A DNA stretch of 64,000 nucleotides from Paenibacillus abyssi (lineage in GTDB: Bacteria > Bacillota > Bacilli > Paenibacillales > Paenibacillaceae). Positions 45,629-54,956 of the stretch are shown piece by piece; the stretch's first letter is position 1, and every line of letters starts with the position of its first letter. The stretch lies in NCBI RefSeq assembly GCF_014640295.1, contig NZ_BMGR01000002.1, forward strand, positions 372,001 through 436,000. The letters are read 5' to 3'. A program made the translations under genes and the position numbers. The notes beneath the pieces were generated by a model. That model worked only from the letters and a program-made list of their open reading frames with translations, had not been told where the DNA came from and ran no database searches.

Positions 45629-48064
45629 TCACAATTTAATTGATTCTATTCTCAGGGGTGCGAAGAAAGCTTCCTCCACCTCATCTGCAGACAGTGGTCG
45701 GCTATAATAATATCCTTGAATCTCCTTACAATCATTTTTCATTAAGATCTCGAGCTGTTCTTTCGTCTCAATTCCTTCCGCTATGACATCCAGATTTAAA
45801 TGTTGCGCCATGGATATAATGGTAGCCACGATTGCCTTATCATTTTGATCCACTGTAATATCACGGATAAAGGAACGGTCGATTTTGAGCTTATGTATCG
45901 GTAAATTTTTTAAATAACTCAGTGAGCTATATCCTGTTCCGAAGTCATCCAGGCTGATTCGAATCCCGTGTTCAGTTAATTTGTGTAATATGCTGCTTGA
46001 AACCGCAGCATCCATCATCATGCTTTCTGTAATTTCCAATTCCAAATATTGGGGTTGGAGGTCAACTTCCTTAAGAATCCCCTTGATGTGTTCGGTTAAA
46101 TGAGATTGGTGAAATTGCTGGGATGATAAATTTACTGAAACAGGGATAAGCGGACCTCCCGCGTTATGCCATTCTTTCATTTGTCGACAAGCTTCCCGTA
46201 ATACCCAGGTCCCCAACTCATAAATCATCCCTGTTTCTTCTGCAATGGGGATGAATACTCCCGGAGATATAATGCCTCTAGTTGGGTGATTCCAACGAAC
46301 TAGCGCCTCAACTCCGATCATTTGGCTATCCCCTGCTCGAATTTGAGGTTGATAGTCGAGGAAAATCTGGTTGCGTTGGATAGCCTGTCTTAGATCAGCT
46401 TCCAGCTCAATTTTCTCTTTCATTTGTGCATTTAATTGACCCGTGTAGAATTGATAGCCGTTCTTCCCGTTTTTCTTCACCTCATACATGGCAGCATCCG
46501 CATTTTTTAGCAATTGTACTGGGTCTTGTCCGTCAAGAGGATATACCGTGATCCCCAAGCTTGCCGTTACGTAAAAATCGTTCTCTTTTAGACGGTACGG
46601 AATCCCGATTGTTCCAATGATTCGTTCCGCTAATTGTTCAATTTCGTTGCTTTCATAACCTCCATCGCACAGCAAGGTAAACTCATCGCCGCCCATACGA
46701 GCTAATGTCACCTTATAATCACGTATGCAATGAAGTATTCGTTCACAGACCTCCTGCAGGAACATGTCTCCATATGTATGTCCTAATGAATCATTGATAA
46801 TTTTGAAGCGGTCTATGTCCATAACCATCACAAAAAATCGTTTCGCTTTACTTTCAATCATTTGGGAAAGCAATTGATTAAACATCCGCCTATTTGGCAA
46901 TCCCGTTAATTCATCATGAAAAGCAAGATATTGAATCTTTTCTTTTGATTGCTTTTCCTCCGTCACATCTTTGGCGATAATATAGCTGCCGACAACCTGT
47001 CCCTCTAGTTCTACCGGAACGTTAACGACATTTAAGTCGATACGGTATCCTTCTTGATGGACCATCGCGGTTTGATAGTTTTGCATTTCTCCGCCTAATG
47101 ATTTTAAGAACATCTGCCTTGTGCGCTCCCGTTCTTCCGCCACGATAAAGGAAAATATGTTGTCTATTTTCCGATGGCGGAGCCACTCACCGGATAAACC
47201 TGTGAGCTTCGTTACAGCTGAATTGAACCCAATAATTCGGTGACGCATGTCTACAGAAATGATTGCATCGTGATTATTTTCAAATAAAGACTTATACCAT
47301 TTTTCACTTTGCTGTATTTCGGAATCTTTTCGGGAAAAACGGTTGGAAATAAATATTCCAGTAAGAGATAATCCAAGAGTTAGGAGCGTTCCTCCCGCAA
47401 TGATATAAGCTAAATATTTCTGATCCAGAATCATGCCTTTTGGTGTGGTTAATGAATGTCCTACCCCAAACTGGGCTGCATACATGCCCGTATAATGCAT
47501 TCCTACGACTGCCGCCCCCATAATAAAGCCACTACCAAGTTTTTTCCACACTTTACTCGGCTCATTCCCCTTGCGGAAATAAAACGACAACCACAATGCC
47601 GCAATAGAGGCCACAACAGCTATGATAACAGATAATGCAAAATAACCAGGTTGATAGGAAATATTAATTTGCATGGCGCCCATACCGATATAATGCATCG
47701 CTGAAATGCCGCTCGCAAGCAGCATACCTCCCCCTAGCAATTGAGGCCATGTTAGTTGACTTCGGCCTACGACTAATAAAGCAAAGAATGAGGCTACAAT
47801 GACAACCATTACGGAAAGTATGATCGTCACTAAGCTGTAAGGAACTGAAGTACTTAACGAAAATGCAAGCATTCCGATAAAATGCATCGACCAAACCCCT
47901 AAGCCCATCGCAACCGCACCAAATAAGAGCCATGACCAGCGATAAATTCCTTTGGATGTACTTATTCGTCCCACTAAATCAAGAACGGTATAAGATGCAA
48001 CTATTGCAACAATATAAGAAAATAAAACTAATGTCATATCGTAAGATCCATGCGGGTGATCCAC
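45629..48064 (-). CDS. MHYT-PAS-GGDEF-EAL cyclic di-GMP signalling protein
   Basis: A protein of 811 residues starting at GTG 48064 after AAGAGGG. An N-terminal MHYT sensor of seven membrane segments (about 10-240, with [30 protein letters not shown]) probably senses oxygen, NO or CO through copper. A PAS domain follows (about 260-380). The GGDEF domain (about 390-545) has an intact RMGGDEF motif but no RxxD inhibitory site at the usual spot. The EAL domain (about 565-800) has VEALVRW and [11 protein letters not shown]. Both enzyme activities may be present. Integral membrane protein; it would make or degrade c-di-GMP to control motility or biofilm. Confidence 0.92.
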   Translation of the reverse strand: MDHPHGSYDMTLVLFSYIVAIVASYTVLDLVGRISTSKGIYRWSWLLFGAVAMGLGVWSMHFIGMLAFSLSTSVPYSLVTIILSVMVVIVASFFALLVVGRSQLTWPQLLGGGMLLASGISAMHYIGMGAMQINISYQPGYFALSVIIAVVASIAALWLSFYFRKGNEPSKVWKKLGSGFIMGAAVVGMHYTGMYAAQFGVGHSLTTPKGMILDQKYLAYIIAGGTLLTLGLSLTGIFISNRFSRKDSEIQQSEKWYKSLFENNHDAIISVDMRHRIIGFNSAVTKLTGLSGEWLRHRKIDNIFSFIVAEERERTRQMFLKSLGGEMQNYQTAMVHQEGYRIDLNVVNVPVELEGQVVGSYIIAKDVTEEKQSKEKIQYLAFHDELTGLPNRRMFNQLLSQMIESKAKRFFVMVMDIDRFKIINDSLGHTYGDMFLQEVCERILHCIRDYKVTLARMGGDEFTLLCDGGYESNEIEQLAERIIGTIGIPYRLKENDFYVTASLGITVYPLDGQDPVQLLKNADAAMYEVKKNGKNGYQFYTGQLNAQMKEKIELEADLRQAIQRNQIFLDYQPQIRAGDSQMIGVEALVRWNHPTRGIISPGVFIPIAEETGMIYELGTWVLREACRQMKEWHNAGGPLIPVSVNLSSQQFHQSHLTEHIKGILKEVDLQPQYLELEITESMMMDAAVSSSILHKLTEHGIRISLDDFGTGYSSLSYLKNLPIHKLKIDRSFIRDITVDQNDKAIVATIISMAQHLNLDVIAEGIETKEQLEILMKNDCKEIQGYYYSRPLSADEVEEAFFAPLRIESIKL

Positions 48065-48250
48065 TGTTATCCCTCTTTTCAACTAACTAATTTGATAAAC
48101 ATTCTAGTATCAAAGTGAGTTAACTTTACGTTAATATCTCAATATCAGCTTATCCTGTAATCATTTCTCCGTAAATGATAAAGTTCCTGCCATTTCCGTA
48201 TAATCTTCCGATACTGATGTTACCGACCGACGGGAAATTGAGGTGAGAGG

Positions 48251-48412
48251 ATGATCTTGCTTGGTTTAAAGGAGTATTACGATCGCAAAGCGGCAATTGG
48301 AGAAATCGCCCCAGACGGCTGGATTGGAGGCGGGATTGATCTTCTGCTTGAGCTGGATCTGCCCTTCATCCACAAACACAAACAAACCCCGAACGAATCG
48401 TCCGGGGCTTAA
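48251..48412 (+). pseudogene. Fragment resembling the N-terminus of type I-C Cas8c (Csd1)
   Basis: A 53-codon frame with an adjacent AGGTGAGAGG reads MILLGLKEYYDRKAAIGEIA, then PDGWIGGG. The start of type I-C Cas8c proteins typically reads MILxALxxYYxRKAxDP with GIAPxGF. After about 37 residues the likeness ends and the frame runs into the terminator of the converging transporter operon. No other cas gene or CRISPR repeat is near. The likeness is from memory of the family. The rest of the 48065-48422 gap shows nothing else. Confidence 0.4.
48372..48407 (-). terminator. Terminator of the arabinan/arabinose ABC operon
   Basis: A 9-bp stem CCCCGAACG with CGTCCGGGG and a T-rich tail TTTGTTTGTG on the minus strand, 16 bases after the last permease stop. 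Confidence 0.8.
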
Positions 48413-48422
48413 CCATAGTCCC

Positions 48423-49283
48423 TTACCCCTTCACTCCGCCAACGGTCAGACCTGAGATGAAGAAGCGCTGGAAAAACAGAAACAAGACAATCAATGGAAG
48501 TACGGTGAGCAGCGATCCGGCAATCAGGATATCGTAATTGTTGCCGTACGGGGTGACGAGGGAAGACAAGCCGATCGGCAGCGTCAGCTTCTCGTTCGTC
48601 CGCAGCACGATGATCGGCCAGAGGAAATTGTTCCAGCTGTGCAGCGCCTGCAGAATGGCCATCGCGCCGTATGCCGGCGCCATCAGCGGCATCATAATGC
48701 GAAAGAAAATGCCGAATTCGGTACAGCCGTCGATCCGGCTAGCGTCGAGAAAATCCTTCGGCAGCCCCATCGCGTACTGGCGGAAGAAAAAGATCGGCAG
48801 CGGCGCCACCGCAAACGGCAGAATGACGCCCCAAATCGTATCGATGAGCTTCAGGGAAATCATCAGCTTATACATCGGCAGCAGCAGAATTTCGATGGGT
48901 ATCATCATGACGACGAGCACCATCAGGAAAATGAGGTTTCTGCCCGCGAATCGATACACGGCAAGGCCGTAGCCGACCAGGGATGAAAACAGCAGGCAGA
49001 TGACCGTAAACACGGCGGTGATGACGATACTATTCTTGTACCAAAGCAGATAGCTGCTGGTCGCGCCGAATTCGTTCGGCAGAAACACGGACATGTAATT
49101 TCTGAGCGTCAGCAGCTCTGGCTGAATTTTCAGGTTCAACCCGTAACGGAGCAGCTCCTGCGACGGCTTAAACGAAGCGAGCAGCAAGGCGAATAAAGGG
49201 AACAGCGCGACAACAGTAAACACGATAAACAGAATGAGCATCAATACCGAAGGAAGACTCCGGCCGGCTTTTTTATCGTTCAC
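48423..49283 (-). CDS. CUT1 ABC transporter permease (MalG/AraQ type)
   Basis: A protein of 286 residues with six membrane segments and an EAA loop LPKDFLDASRIDGCTEFGIFFRIMMPL. I prefer the GTG at 49283, ten bases after AAGGAGG. The TTG at 49292 overlaps the upstream permease stop but leaves only one base after the site. It pairs with the MalF-like permease just upstream. AraQ-like subunits import arabinose oligomers, and the neighbouring GH51 gene suggests that here. Confidence 0.9.
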   Translation of the reverse strand: MNDKKAGRSLPSVLMLILFIVFTVVALFPLFALLLASFKPSQELLRYGLNLKIQPELLTLRNYMSVFLPNEFGATSSYLLWYKNSIVITAVFTVICLLFSSLVGYGLAVYRFAGRNLIFLMVLVVMMIPIEILLLPMYKLMISLKLIDTIWGVILPFAVAPLPIFFFRQYAMGLPKDFLDASRIDGCTEFGIFFRIMMPLMAPAYGAMAILQALHSWNNFLWPIIVLRTNEKLTLPIGLSSLVTPYGNNYDILIAGSLLTVLPLIVLFLFFQRFFISGLTVGGVKG

Positions 49284-49288
49284 GATTC

Positions 49289-50224
49289 TCAATCCTCCTT
49301 ACGGAACTGCCCGGTAGCTCTTAGTTGTATGATGTTGATGACAAGCGTTATACAAAGCAGGGTAATACCTACAGCGGCTCCAAAGCCCATGTTGTTCTGC
49401 TGCAGCCCCTCGCGGTAAATATAACCCACTATAGTCAGACCGATATTTTGCGGGGAATTGCTTCCGCCCCATAGCATATAGCTTTCGGTAAACATGGCGT
49501 ATCCGCCATAGATGCTGATCGTCAGCACGTAAATTGTAATCGGTTTCAACATTGGCAGTGTAATATAATAACATTTTTGCAGCGCCGTCGCGCCGTCGAT
49601 GCCGGCCGATTCGTACAGTTCGTTCGGAATATTTTGCAACGCGGATAAAAAATAAAGAATGTTGACGCCGATCCAGCGCCAGCTTGCGAGCGCAACGAGC
49701 GCCATCATGCTCGACCACGGATTGACCAGCCATTTGATCGGGTCGACGCCGAAATAACCAAGGAAGGAGTTAAGCAAAGCGCCTTCAAGCTCGCCGAAAA
49801 TCAGCCTGAAAATCGTACCTGCCACGACAACCGACGTGAGCGCCGGAATAAACATGGCGGAGCGGAAAAAGTTTTTGGCCACCATGCGGGACGAATTCAA
49901 AAATATGGCCAGCACCAACGGAACCGGAATGAGGATGAGCAAAGTCCATAAGGTAAACACGGTGCTGTTGCGAAGCGCTTTATAAAAATCGGGATTCATC
50001 AGATTGCTAAAGTTTTTAAGACCGATAAACTTGGTCACGCCCGGCGCGATTTCCTGAAACGCCATGATGATCGTGTTGACCATCGGATACAGGAAAAACA
50101 GAAAAAACGAGACGATAAACGGCAAAACGAACAAATAGGGAGCCGCTTTTTGCGAGTACAGCAGCTTCCTGAGCCTGCCGTCGCTTGTTTTACCTTGGAT
50201 GGAAGGCGAAACGTTAGCGCTCAA
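49289..50224 (-). CDS. CUT1 ABC transporter permease (MalF/AraP type)
   Basis: A protein of 311 residues with six membrane segments and an EAA loop (IPNELYESAGIDGATALQKCYYITLPMLKP). It begins with TTG after AGGAGGG. It is preceded by a long stem-loop from the binding protein and followed by an overlapping MalG-like permease. No ATPase is encoded in this operon, so a shared MsmX-type ATPase probably powers it. Confidence 0.9.
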   Translation of the reverse strand: MSANVSPSIQGKTSDGRLRKLLYSQKAAPYLFVLPFIVSFFLFFLYPMVNTIIMAFQEIAPGVTKFIGLKNFSNLMNPDFYKALRNSTVFTLWTLLILIPVPLVLAIFLNSSRMVAKNFFRSAMFIPALTSVVVAGTIFRLIFGELEGALLNSFLGYFGVDPIKWLVNPWSSMMALVALASWRWIGVNILYFLSALQNIPNELYESAGIDGATALQKCYYITLPMLKPITIYVLTISIYGGYAMFTESYMLWGGSNSPQNIGLTIVGYIYREGLQQNNMGFGAAVGITLLCITLVINIIQLRATGQFRKED

Positions 50225-50244
50225 AATAATCCCTCCTAAAATAG

Positions 50245-50278
50245 TCGGATATCAGTCTTCTGAGAGACTGATATCCGA
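50245..50278 (-). promoter_or_regulatory. Intercistronic stem-loop between binding protein and permease
   Basis: A perfect 14-bp inverted repeat (TCGGATATCAGTCT with AGACTGATATCCGA). It lies nine bases after the binding-protein stop and has no T-run. It probably stabilises the upstream mRNA. Confidence 0.75.
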
Positions 50279-50286
50279 ACGGCCTG

Positions 50287-51618
50287 TTAGTTTCGAAACT
50301 GATCCGCAGCTTCCTTCAGTACTTTGGCCGGATCTTCTTTGCCTTCAAGCACCCGCGGGAGCACGTCGCTCTTGATTTTGTCGACGATGGCGGGAATATC
50401 CTCGGTAATGTGCACCGGATTGATTTCGTCCTTCACTTCGATCAGCGTATCGAAAATATTCGTGCCGAAATATTCGGTGAACTTGTTCGCTTCCTTCATC
50501 TCAGGCAGATCCCAAACATCGGTGCGGAGCGGATCGAAGCCGAGTATTTTCCACGTCTGGATGCTGCCTTCCTTGGACATTTTGGCGAACGCCAGAAACT
50601 GCTTCGCAAGCTCCGGAACCTTCACCTGATTCGTGACGACCGTTCCCGTACCGCCCATGCCGGCCGAGCGGAATCCGCCATCCGTCCAGGCGGGCATCGG
50701 TTTGATGATGATATTGCCTTTCAGGCTTGGCATGTAATCGGTCAGACGAACCATGTACCAGTAGGGCATCATAACCGAAGCCGCGCCGCCGTTGTCCATA
50801 AAGCCGAAATATTCCTCGGCGGCGTGGTCGCCGCCCGGCGCGATCACCGCGACTTTCTCGTCAAGCAGCTTCTGCGCGAATTTGAGCGTGTTGACATTAA
50901 TCTCGTTATCCAAAATGACGTTCCCGTTCTCGTCCAGATAGTCCGAGCCTTGCTGGTTAATCGCCGGCCATAGGAACCAGTGGTCCGAAGTTTCCAGCGT
51001 TGTCATCGGTTTGCCGGTAGCGGCCACAACCTTTTTGCCGGCCTCGAGATAATCGTCCCAAGTAACGATCGAGTCGGGGTCTACCCCCGCCTGATCGAGA
51101 ATTCCCTTGTTGTAGTACATGACGGTTGCGCCGACGTGGAAGTCGATGCCGTAATATTTGCCGTCTTTGCTGTAAATATCGAAACGGGATTTAACCACGT
51201 TGCCAAGCTCGGGCTCGACGACATCGTTTAATTCAACGAGCTGCGGCTGGCCTTTCAGGAAGTTGCCAAATTTGCTAATCTCGACATCCGCCAAATCCGG
51301 CGCTCCGGTGCCCGATTGCAGCGCGAGCAGCAGCTTGTTGTGCATGTCCTCGTAAGGAAGCGTTGTCAATTCAAGCGTCACTTGTTTGTCCGGGTTTTTC
51401 TCATTCCACTGCCGCTCCATCTCTTTGTAAAAATTGATATGCAGCTCGCTGAACGTCCAGAGCGAAAGCTTCGTCGCAGCACCGCTGTTTGCGGTACCGC
51501 CCTCGCCTTCGTTCGCCGCGGCGTTGCCGCCGCTGCCCGAATTGTTGCCGCTGCATCCAACCAGAATGGTGAACAGCATCATGACCGACAAAAGAAAAAT
51601 TACCGACCCTTTACGCAT
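50287..51618 (-). CDS. CUT1 ABC transporter substrate-binding lipoprotein (AraN type)
   Basis: A protein of 443 residues with signal peptide MRKGSVIFLLSVMMLFTIL and lipobox LVGCSG, so it is anchored by Cys at about residue 22. The mature part has the family 1 solute-binding fold. The start ATG at 51618 follows AGAGGCG. It lies between the GH51 gene (57 bases upstream) and two permeases, hence probably an arabinan/arabinoside-binding protein. Confidence 0.9.
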   Translation of the reverse strand: MRKGSVIFLLSVMMLFTILVGCSGNNSGSGGNAAANEGEGGTANSGAATKLSLWTFSELHINFYKEMERQWNEKNPDKQVTLELTTLPYEDMHNKLLLALQSGTGAPDLADVEISKFGNFLKGQPQLVELNDVVEPELGNVVKSRFDIYSKDGKYYGIDFHVGATVMYYNKGILDQAGVDPDSIVTWDDYLEAGKKVVAATGKPMTTLETSDHWFLWPAINQQGSDYLDENGNVILDNEINVNTLKFAQKLLDEKVAVIAPGGDHAAEEYFGFMDNGGAASVMMPYWYMVRLTDYMPSLKGNIIIKPMPAWTDGGFRSAGMGGTGTVVTNQVKVPELAKQFLAFAKMSKEGSIQTWKILGFDPLRTDVWDLPEMKEANKFTEYFGTNIFDTLIEVKDEINPVHITEDIPAIVDKIKSDVLPRVLEGKEDPAKVLKEAADQFRN

Positions 51619-51675
51619 ACTATCGCCTCTTTTCACTGTATTGTTGAATATCTTCGTTTAGGAAGATCGCCAAAC

Positions 51676-53154
51676 CTAAGCCAATACAAGAACGTTTACG
51701 GAGTGAGGCTCTACGTCAAACTGCAGCTGCTGCCCTTCAATCGCGAGCGGCCGCCTTACCGTACGAACCTGATTGATGCCCACATCGTTGTAAGCGTCTT
51801 TGGAGTCGCCGACTACGCTGTATAAGGTGGCCTGCGTATATGAACCGCCGACCGGTACGATTATTGTCTCGGGCTGTTCCGGATGGCGGTTAACGATAGC
51901 GGTGCGCAAGCTCGCATCCTCGGTCCGTTTCGTCGCGACGATGTCGAGCGTCGGCACCTGTACCGCGGCATCTCCTTCGCCGACCGTAAACGACCTGTTG
52001 TCCCCCAGCCACGAATCGATCACAACATCGCCAAGCTGCTGCGTGTACAGTGCGAACACATGGTATGTCGAGCGCAGTACGATACCTTCCGGATTGGTGA
52101 ACACGGCTCCTCTGGTGTTGACGGTCGGAGCGAAATTGGCCATCCCGACAACGTCGCAATGTCTATGGCAAGCATTCAGCACGGAAGCGGAGAATACGGC
52201 GTCCGCCATCGTGTAGGTGGAGTTGTCGTCGTTTTTGTCACGCGGGGTGACGCAGTCCTCGGTTTTCGAATCGACATGAGGATGGTACCAGCCGCGAAGA
52301 TTCCATTCGTCGAAGGCGATGCGGATTTTGCCCAAATAACCGAGCGACTCGAGAATGCTTTTCGTCCTGACAATCGGAGGCTCGATATGAACCGTTTTTG
52401 CCATGCAGTACTCGTAATTCGAAAGCTCGTTGTTGATACCCGGTTTATCCCAGTAATCATGGATGGAGATCCAGTCCAAATATTTGCCGGCTTTGCGGAG
52501 CAAGTCGATATTCCAGTCCAGATCCGGAATGCTCGCCGCGAGCAGCTCGATCGTCGGGTCAACCCGTTTCATCATTTTCGCGGATTCTCTGACGAAGCTT
52601 CCCCACTCGCCGATTTCCTTGGCGCCCATTTCCCAATGACCGTAGTTTTCATTGCCGATGCTCCAATATTTCACTTTAAACGGCTCTTTGTATCCGTTCT
52701 CAATTCTCAGTTTAGCCCATTTGCCTTCCGACTCCAGGTTGCAGTATTCGACCCAGTCGCTCATCTCTTCCGGCGTACCTGTGCCCGCATTCGTGCAGAT
52801 ATACGGCTCGGCGCCGATCTCCCGGCAGTACTCCATGAATTCATCGGTGCCGAACTCGTTGGATTCCTCGACACGCCATGCCTTATCGAAATAAGGAACC
52901 CGGTTTTTCCCGACGCCGTCCTTCCAGTTGTAAGCGGAAACAAAACAGCCGCCAGGCCAGCGCACAACGGGAACTTCGATATTTTTCAGCGCATCCAGCA
53001 CATCCTTGCGGAAGCCGCGCGAATCCGACAAAGCGGAGCCCGGCTCATAGATGCCCCCGTAAATTTGACGGTGAAAGTGTTCAATAAACTGGCCGAAGAT
53101 TTTTTTGTCCCTTTTGCCGATTTCTCGGTGTGCATTCAGTTCCATTTTTGCCAT
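51676..53154 (-). CDS. abfA: Alpha-L-arabinofuranosidase, glycoside hydrolase family 51
   Basis: A protein of 492 residues in the GH51 family. VRWPGGCFVSAYNWKDGVG, the acid/base Glu in KYWSIGNENYG and the nucleophile Glu in AFDEWNLRGW are all present. No signal peptide, so it acts in the cytoplasm on imported arabino-oligosaccharides. The start ATG at 53154 follows AAAGGAGAG. It is first in an operon with its transporter, downstream of paired operators. Confidence 0.94.
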   Translation of the reverse strand: MAKMELNAHREIGKRDKKIFGQFIEHFHRQIYGGIYEPGSALSDSRGFRKDVLDALKNIEVPVVRWPGGCFVSAYNWKDGVGKNRVPYFDKAWRVEESNEFGTDEFMEYCREIGAEPYICTNAGTGTPEEMSDWVEYCNLESEGKWAKLRIENGYKEPFKVKYWSIGNENYGHWEMGAKEIGEWGSFVRESAKMMKRVDPTIELLAASIPDLDWNIDLLRKAGKYLDWISIHDYWDKPGINNELSNYEYCMAKTVHIEPPIVRTKSILESLGYLGKIRIAFDEWNLRGWYHPHVDSKTEDCVTPRDKNDDNSTYTMADAVFSASVLNACHRHCDVVGMANFAPTVNTRGAVFTNPEGIVLRSTYHVFALYTQQLGDVVIDSWLGDNRSFTVGEGDAAVQVPTLDIVATKRTEDASLRTAIVNRHPEQPETIIVPVGGSYTQATLYSVVGDSKDAYNDVGINQVRTVRRPLAIEGQQLQFDVEPHSVNVLVLA

Positions 53155-53184
53155 TGTCCCATGTCTCTCCTTTGGTATGTATTC

Positions 53185-53262
53185 CGTGTGCGCCCACGAA
53201 AATATGTCGAAATTTACGTTGGCGGACACGGTCGTGTACTGACGCTTTCGTGGGCGTACACG
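53185..53262. promoter_or_regulatory. Paired operators upstream of the GH51 operon
   Basis: CGTGTGCGCCCACGAAA (53185-53201) and TTTCGTGGGCGTACACG (53246-53262) form a 17-bp inverted repeat with one mismatch and a 44-base gap. A third site CGTGTGCGCAAACG lies at 53421-53434, just before the LacI gene. Together they suggest that the divergent LacI-type regulator binds all three, with looping between the pair. Confidence 0.65.
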
Positions 53263-53420
53263 ATAGTCCAAAAAATAAAATCAGAAGCCCCGGCAGGCAA
53301 ATCCATGACATCGACTCCTGATATTGGCAAATATATCCCATAAAAATTGCGGTGTCAATAAGTTTTTTTTCGAGCAAATCTTGTTTTGAGAGCGCGGATC
53401 AATTACTATATTGTTAGTAA

Positions 53421-53434
53421 CGTGTGCGCAAACG
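53421..53434. promoter_or_regulatory. Third operator, before the LacI regulator gene
   Basis: CGTGTGCGCAAACG matches the 5' part of the operators at 53185 and 53246 in 12 of 14 bases. It lies 20 bases before the LacI start, suggesting autoregulation. Confidence 0.55.
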
Positions 53435-53454
53435 CTATTCTAAGGAGCTGCTTG

Positions 53455-54447
53455 ATGACAGTCACAATTAAAGAACTCGCCCAATTGTGCAACGTTTCGG
53501 AAGGAACCGTGGACAGGGCGCTAAACGACCGTAAAGGAATAAGTCCAAAAACGAAAAAAAGAATTTTAAAGGCTGCCCAGGAGTTGAATTACTTGCCGAA
53601 TCATCTTGCAAGAGGGCTCGCGAAGGGTCAGTCTTTTACGCTCGGGGTCGTCTTGTTCGACGTGACCAATCCGTATTTAGCGCAGCTGATGACGGCGATG
53701 GAAATTAAAGCGCGGGAGCTGGGCTACGTCGTATTTCCAATATTCACGCACAACCGGCCCGAAAACGAGCAAATCGCATTTCAACATTTTCAGACCCGGC
53801 GGGTGGACGGGATTATTCTGTTCAGCGTGCAGAAGGGTGAAGCGTTCGAGCAGCAGCTGAAAGAGATGAACATTCCGATTGTGACGATCGGCAACCGCAT
53901 TTCCCCTTCTTTTCCCTATGTCGGGATCAACGAGCGGGAGTCGATGAGGGACGCGGTGCAGTATGTGGTCGATAAAGGCTACGAGCAGATCGTCTATGTG
54001 TGCCCGCCTCTGGCCCACCGGGGCAAGGTGAATCTGTACACGCTGGAGGAACGGCTTGCAGGCTGCCGGGAGGTGCTCGCCGAACGAGCTCTACCCGAGC
54101 CGATCGTCATTACCGACAGAAATTATCTCCTGGCGCTGCAGGATATGGATTGGAGCTCTTCCGTCCGTCATGCGGTTGTTTGCCCTGCGGACTATTACGC
54201 GCTGGAAGTGCTCAGTTTCTTCAAGAAACAGAAAATCAGAGTCCCGGAGCAGGTCGGCATCATGGGCTTCGACGATATCGACATGCTGAAGCATATCAAC
54301 CCCAAGCTCTGCACGGTGAAATATCCGGCCAAAGAAATCGCCGTGACCGCGATCAATTATTTGATCGATCAAATCAACGAGAACGAGCGCAAGCATCTGT
54401 CCGCCATGCTCCTGCAGCATCAGGTCGTCGAAGGCGAGTCGCTGTAA
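53455..54447 (+). CDS. LacI-family regulator of the arabinan operon
   Basis: A protein of 330 residues with an N-terminal helix-turn-helix (IKELAQLCNVSEGTVDRALN) and hinge (YLPNHLARGLAKG) and a sugar-binding effector domain. The start ATG at 53455 follows AAGGAG by seven bases; the extension to 53386 lacks one. It is divergent from the GH51/transporter operon and probably represses it through the operators at 53185-53262. The effector is likely an arabinose-derived sugar. Its stop is followed in the same frame by a remnant of another gene. Confidence 0.9.
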   Translation: MTVTIKELAQLCNVSEGTVDRALNDRKGISPKTKKRILKAAQELNYLPNHLARGLAKGQSFTLGVVLFDVTNPYLAQLMTAMEIKARELGYVVFPIFTHNRPENEQIAFQHFQTRRVDGIILFSVQKGEAFEQQLKEMNIPIVTIGNRISPSFPYVGINERESMRDAVQYVVDKGYEQIVYVCPPLAHRGKVNLYTLEERLAGCREVLAERALPEPIVITDRNYLLALQDMDWSSSVRHAVVCPADYYALEVLSFFKKQKIRVPEQVGIMGFDDIDMLKHINPKLCTVKYPAKEIAVTAINYLIDQINENERKHLSAMLLQHQVVEGESL

Positions 54448-54450
54448 ACG

Positions 54451-54735
54451 AATGTTTTACAACACAAGAAGAGCACTATTTTTATTGACATGGAACAGAA
54501 AGAAATCAACAAATTGGAGACCGAAGCAGATCAATTTGCATTAAACACCCTAGTTGATAATTATTCCTACACAGAATTTGTCAAACATGAAAATTACAAA
54601 AACAAAGCAGAACTCAGAAAGTTTTGCGAAATACAGGGCATACACCCTGGAATCATGGTTGGCAGATTAATGAAAGATGGTTACATTTCATACAGTGATT
54701 TATCATATCGAGATTTTTCAAAATCTCACCTCTAA
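54451..54735 (+). pseudogene. Truncated ImmA/IrrE-family remnant (C-terminal part)
   Basis: A frame continuous with the end of the LacI gene, past its stop codon, reads VLQHKKSTIFIDMEQKEINK, LETEADQFALNTLVD and a GIHPGIMVGRLMKDGYI end. This pattern is the C-terminal region of ImmA/IrrE metallopeptidases that often accompany XRE or HigA antitoxins. The HExxH zinc motif would lie before it and is missing. The ATG at 54490 could start an 81-residue protein but with no ribosome binding site. Probably a remnant. Confidence 0.6.
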
Positions 54736-54829
54736 CCAATATGAGGCCACTTATTTAAAACGATCCCTAAGTGGTCTCACCCCCTCTTCGCCGGGGCAAC
54801 TTTCCGCTCCCGGCAAGGATGTAAGGCCA

Positions 54830-54886
54830 AAAACTTCGCCCTACTTATGACAAGGTTCACCGTACCATCATTAAAGCGAAACTATT
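54830..54886 (+). repeat. Dispersed REP-like repeat, copy D
   Basis: AAAACTTCGCCCTACTTATG then AAGGTTCACCGTACCATCAT and AAAGCGAAAC matches copy A (61279-61330) in the same orientation, less perfectly. It lies between the ImmA/IrrE-like remnant and the terminator of araA. A GC-rich inverted repeat GAGGCCACTTA/TAAGTGGTCTC at about 54742-54775 is nearby. Confidence 0.55.
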
Positions 54887-54895
54887 CCGAAAACA

Positions 54896-54953
54896 AAAAG
54901 AAACCGTCTCTTGGTAAATGGAATAGCCATTTACGAAAGAAACGGTTGTCTTT
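54896..54953 (-). terminator. Terminator of the ara operon
   Basis: An interrupted stem with the perfect inner pair GTAAATGG/CCATTTAC and outer AACCGT/ACGGTT arms is followed by TTTCTTTTT on the minus strand, just after the araA stop. Confidence 0.8.
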
Positions 54954-54956
54954 ATA

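Noticed and set aside
51883-53343. 486-residue open frame on the plus strand
   Set aside because: It is antisense to the GH51 gene, has no family pattern and no ribosome binding site; a shadow of high-GC codon use.
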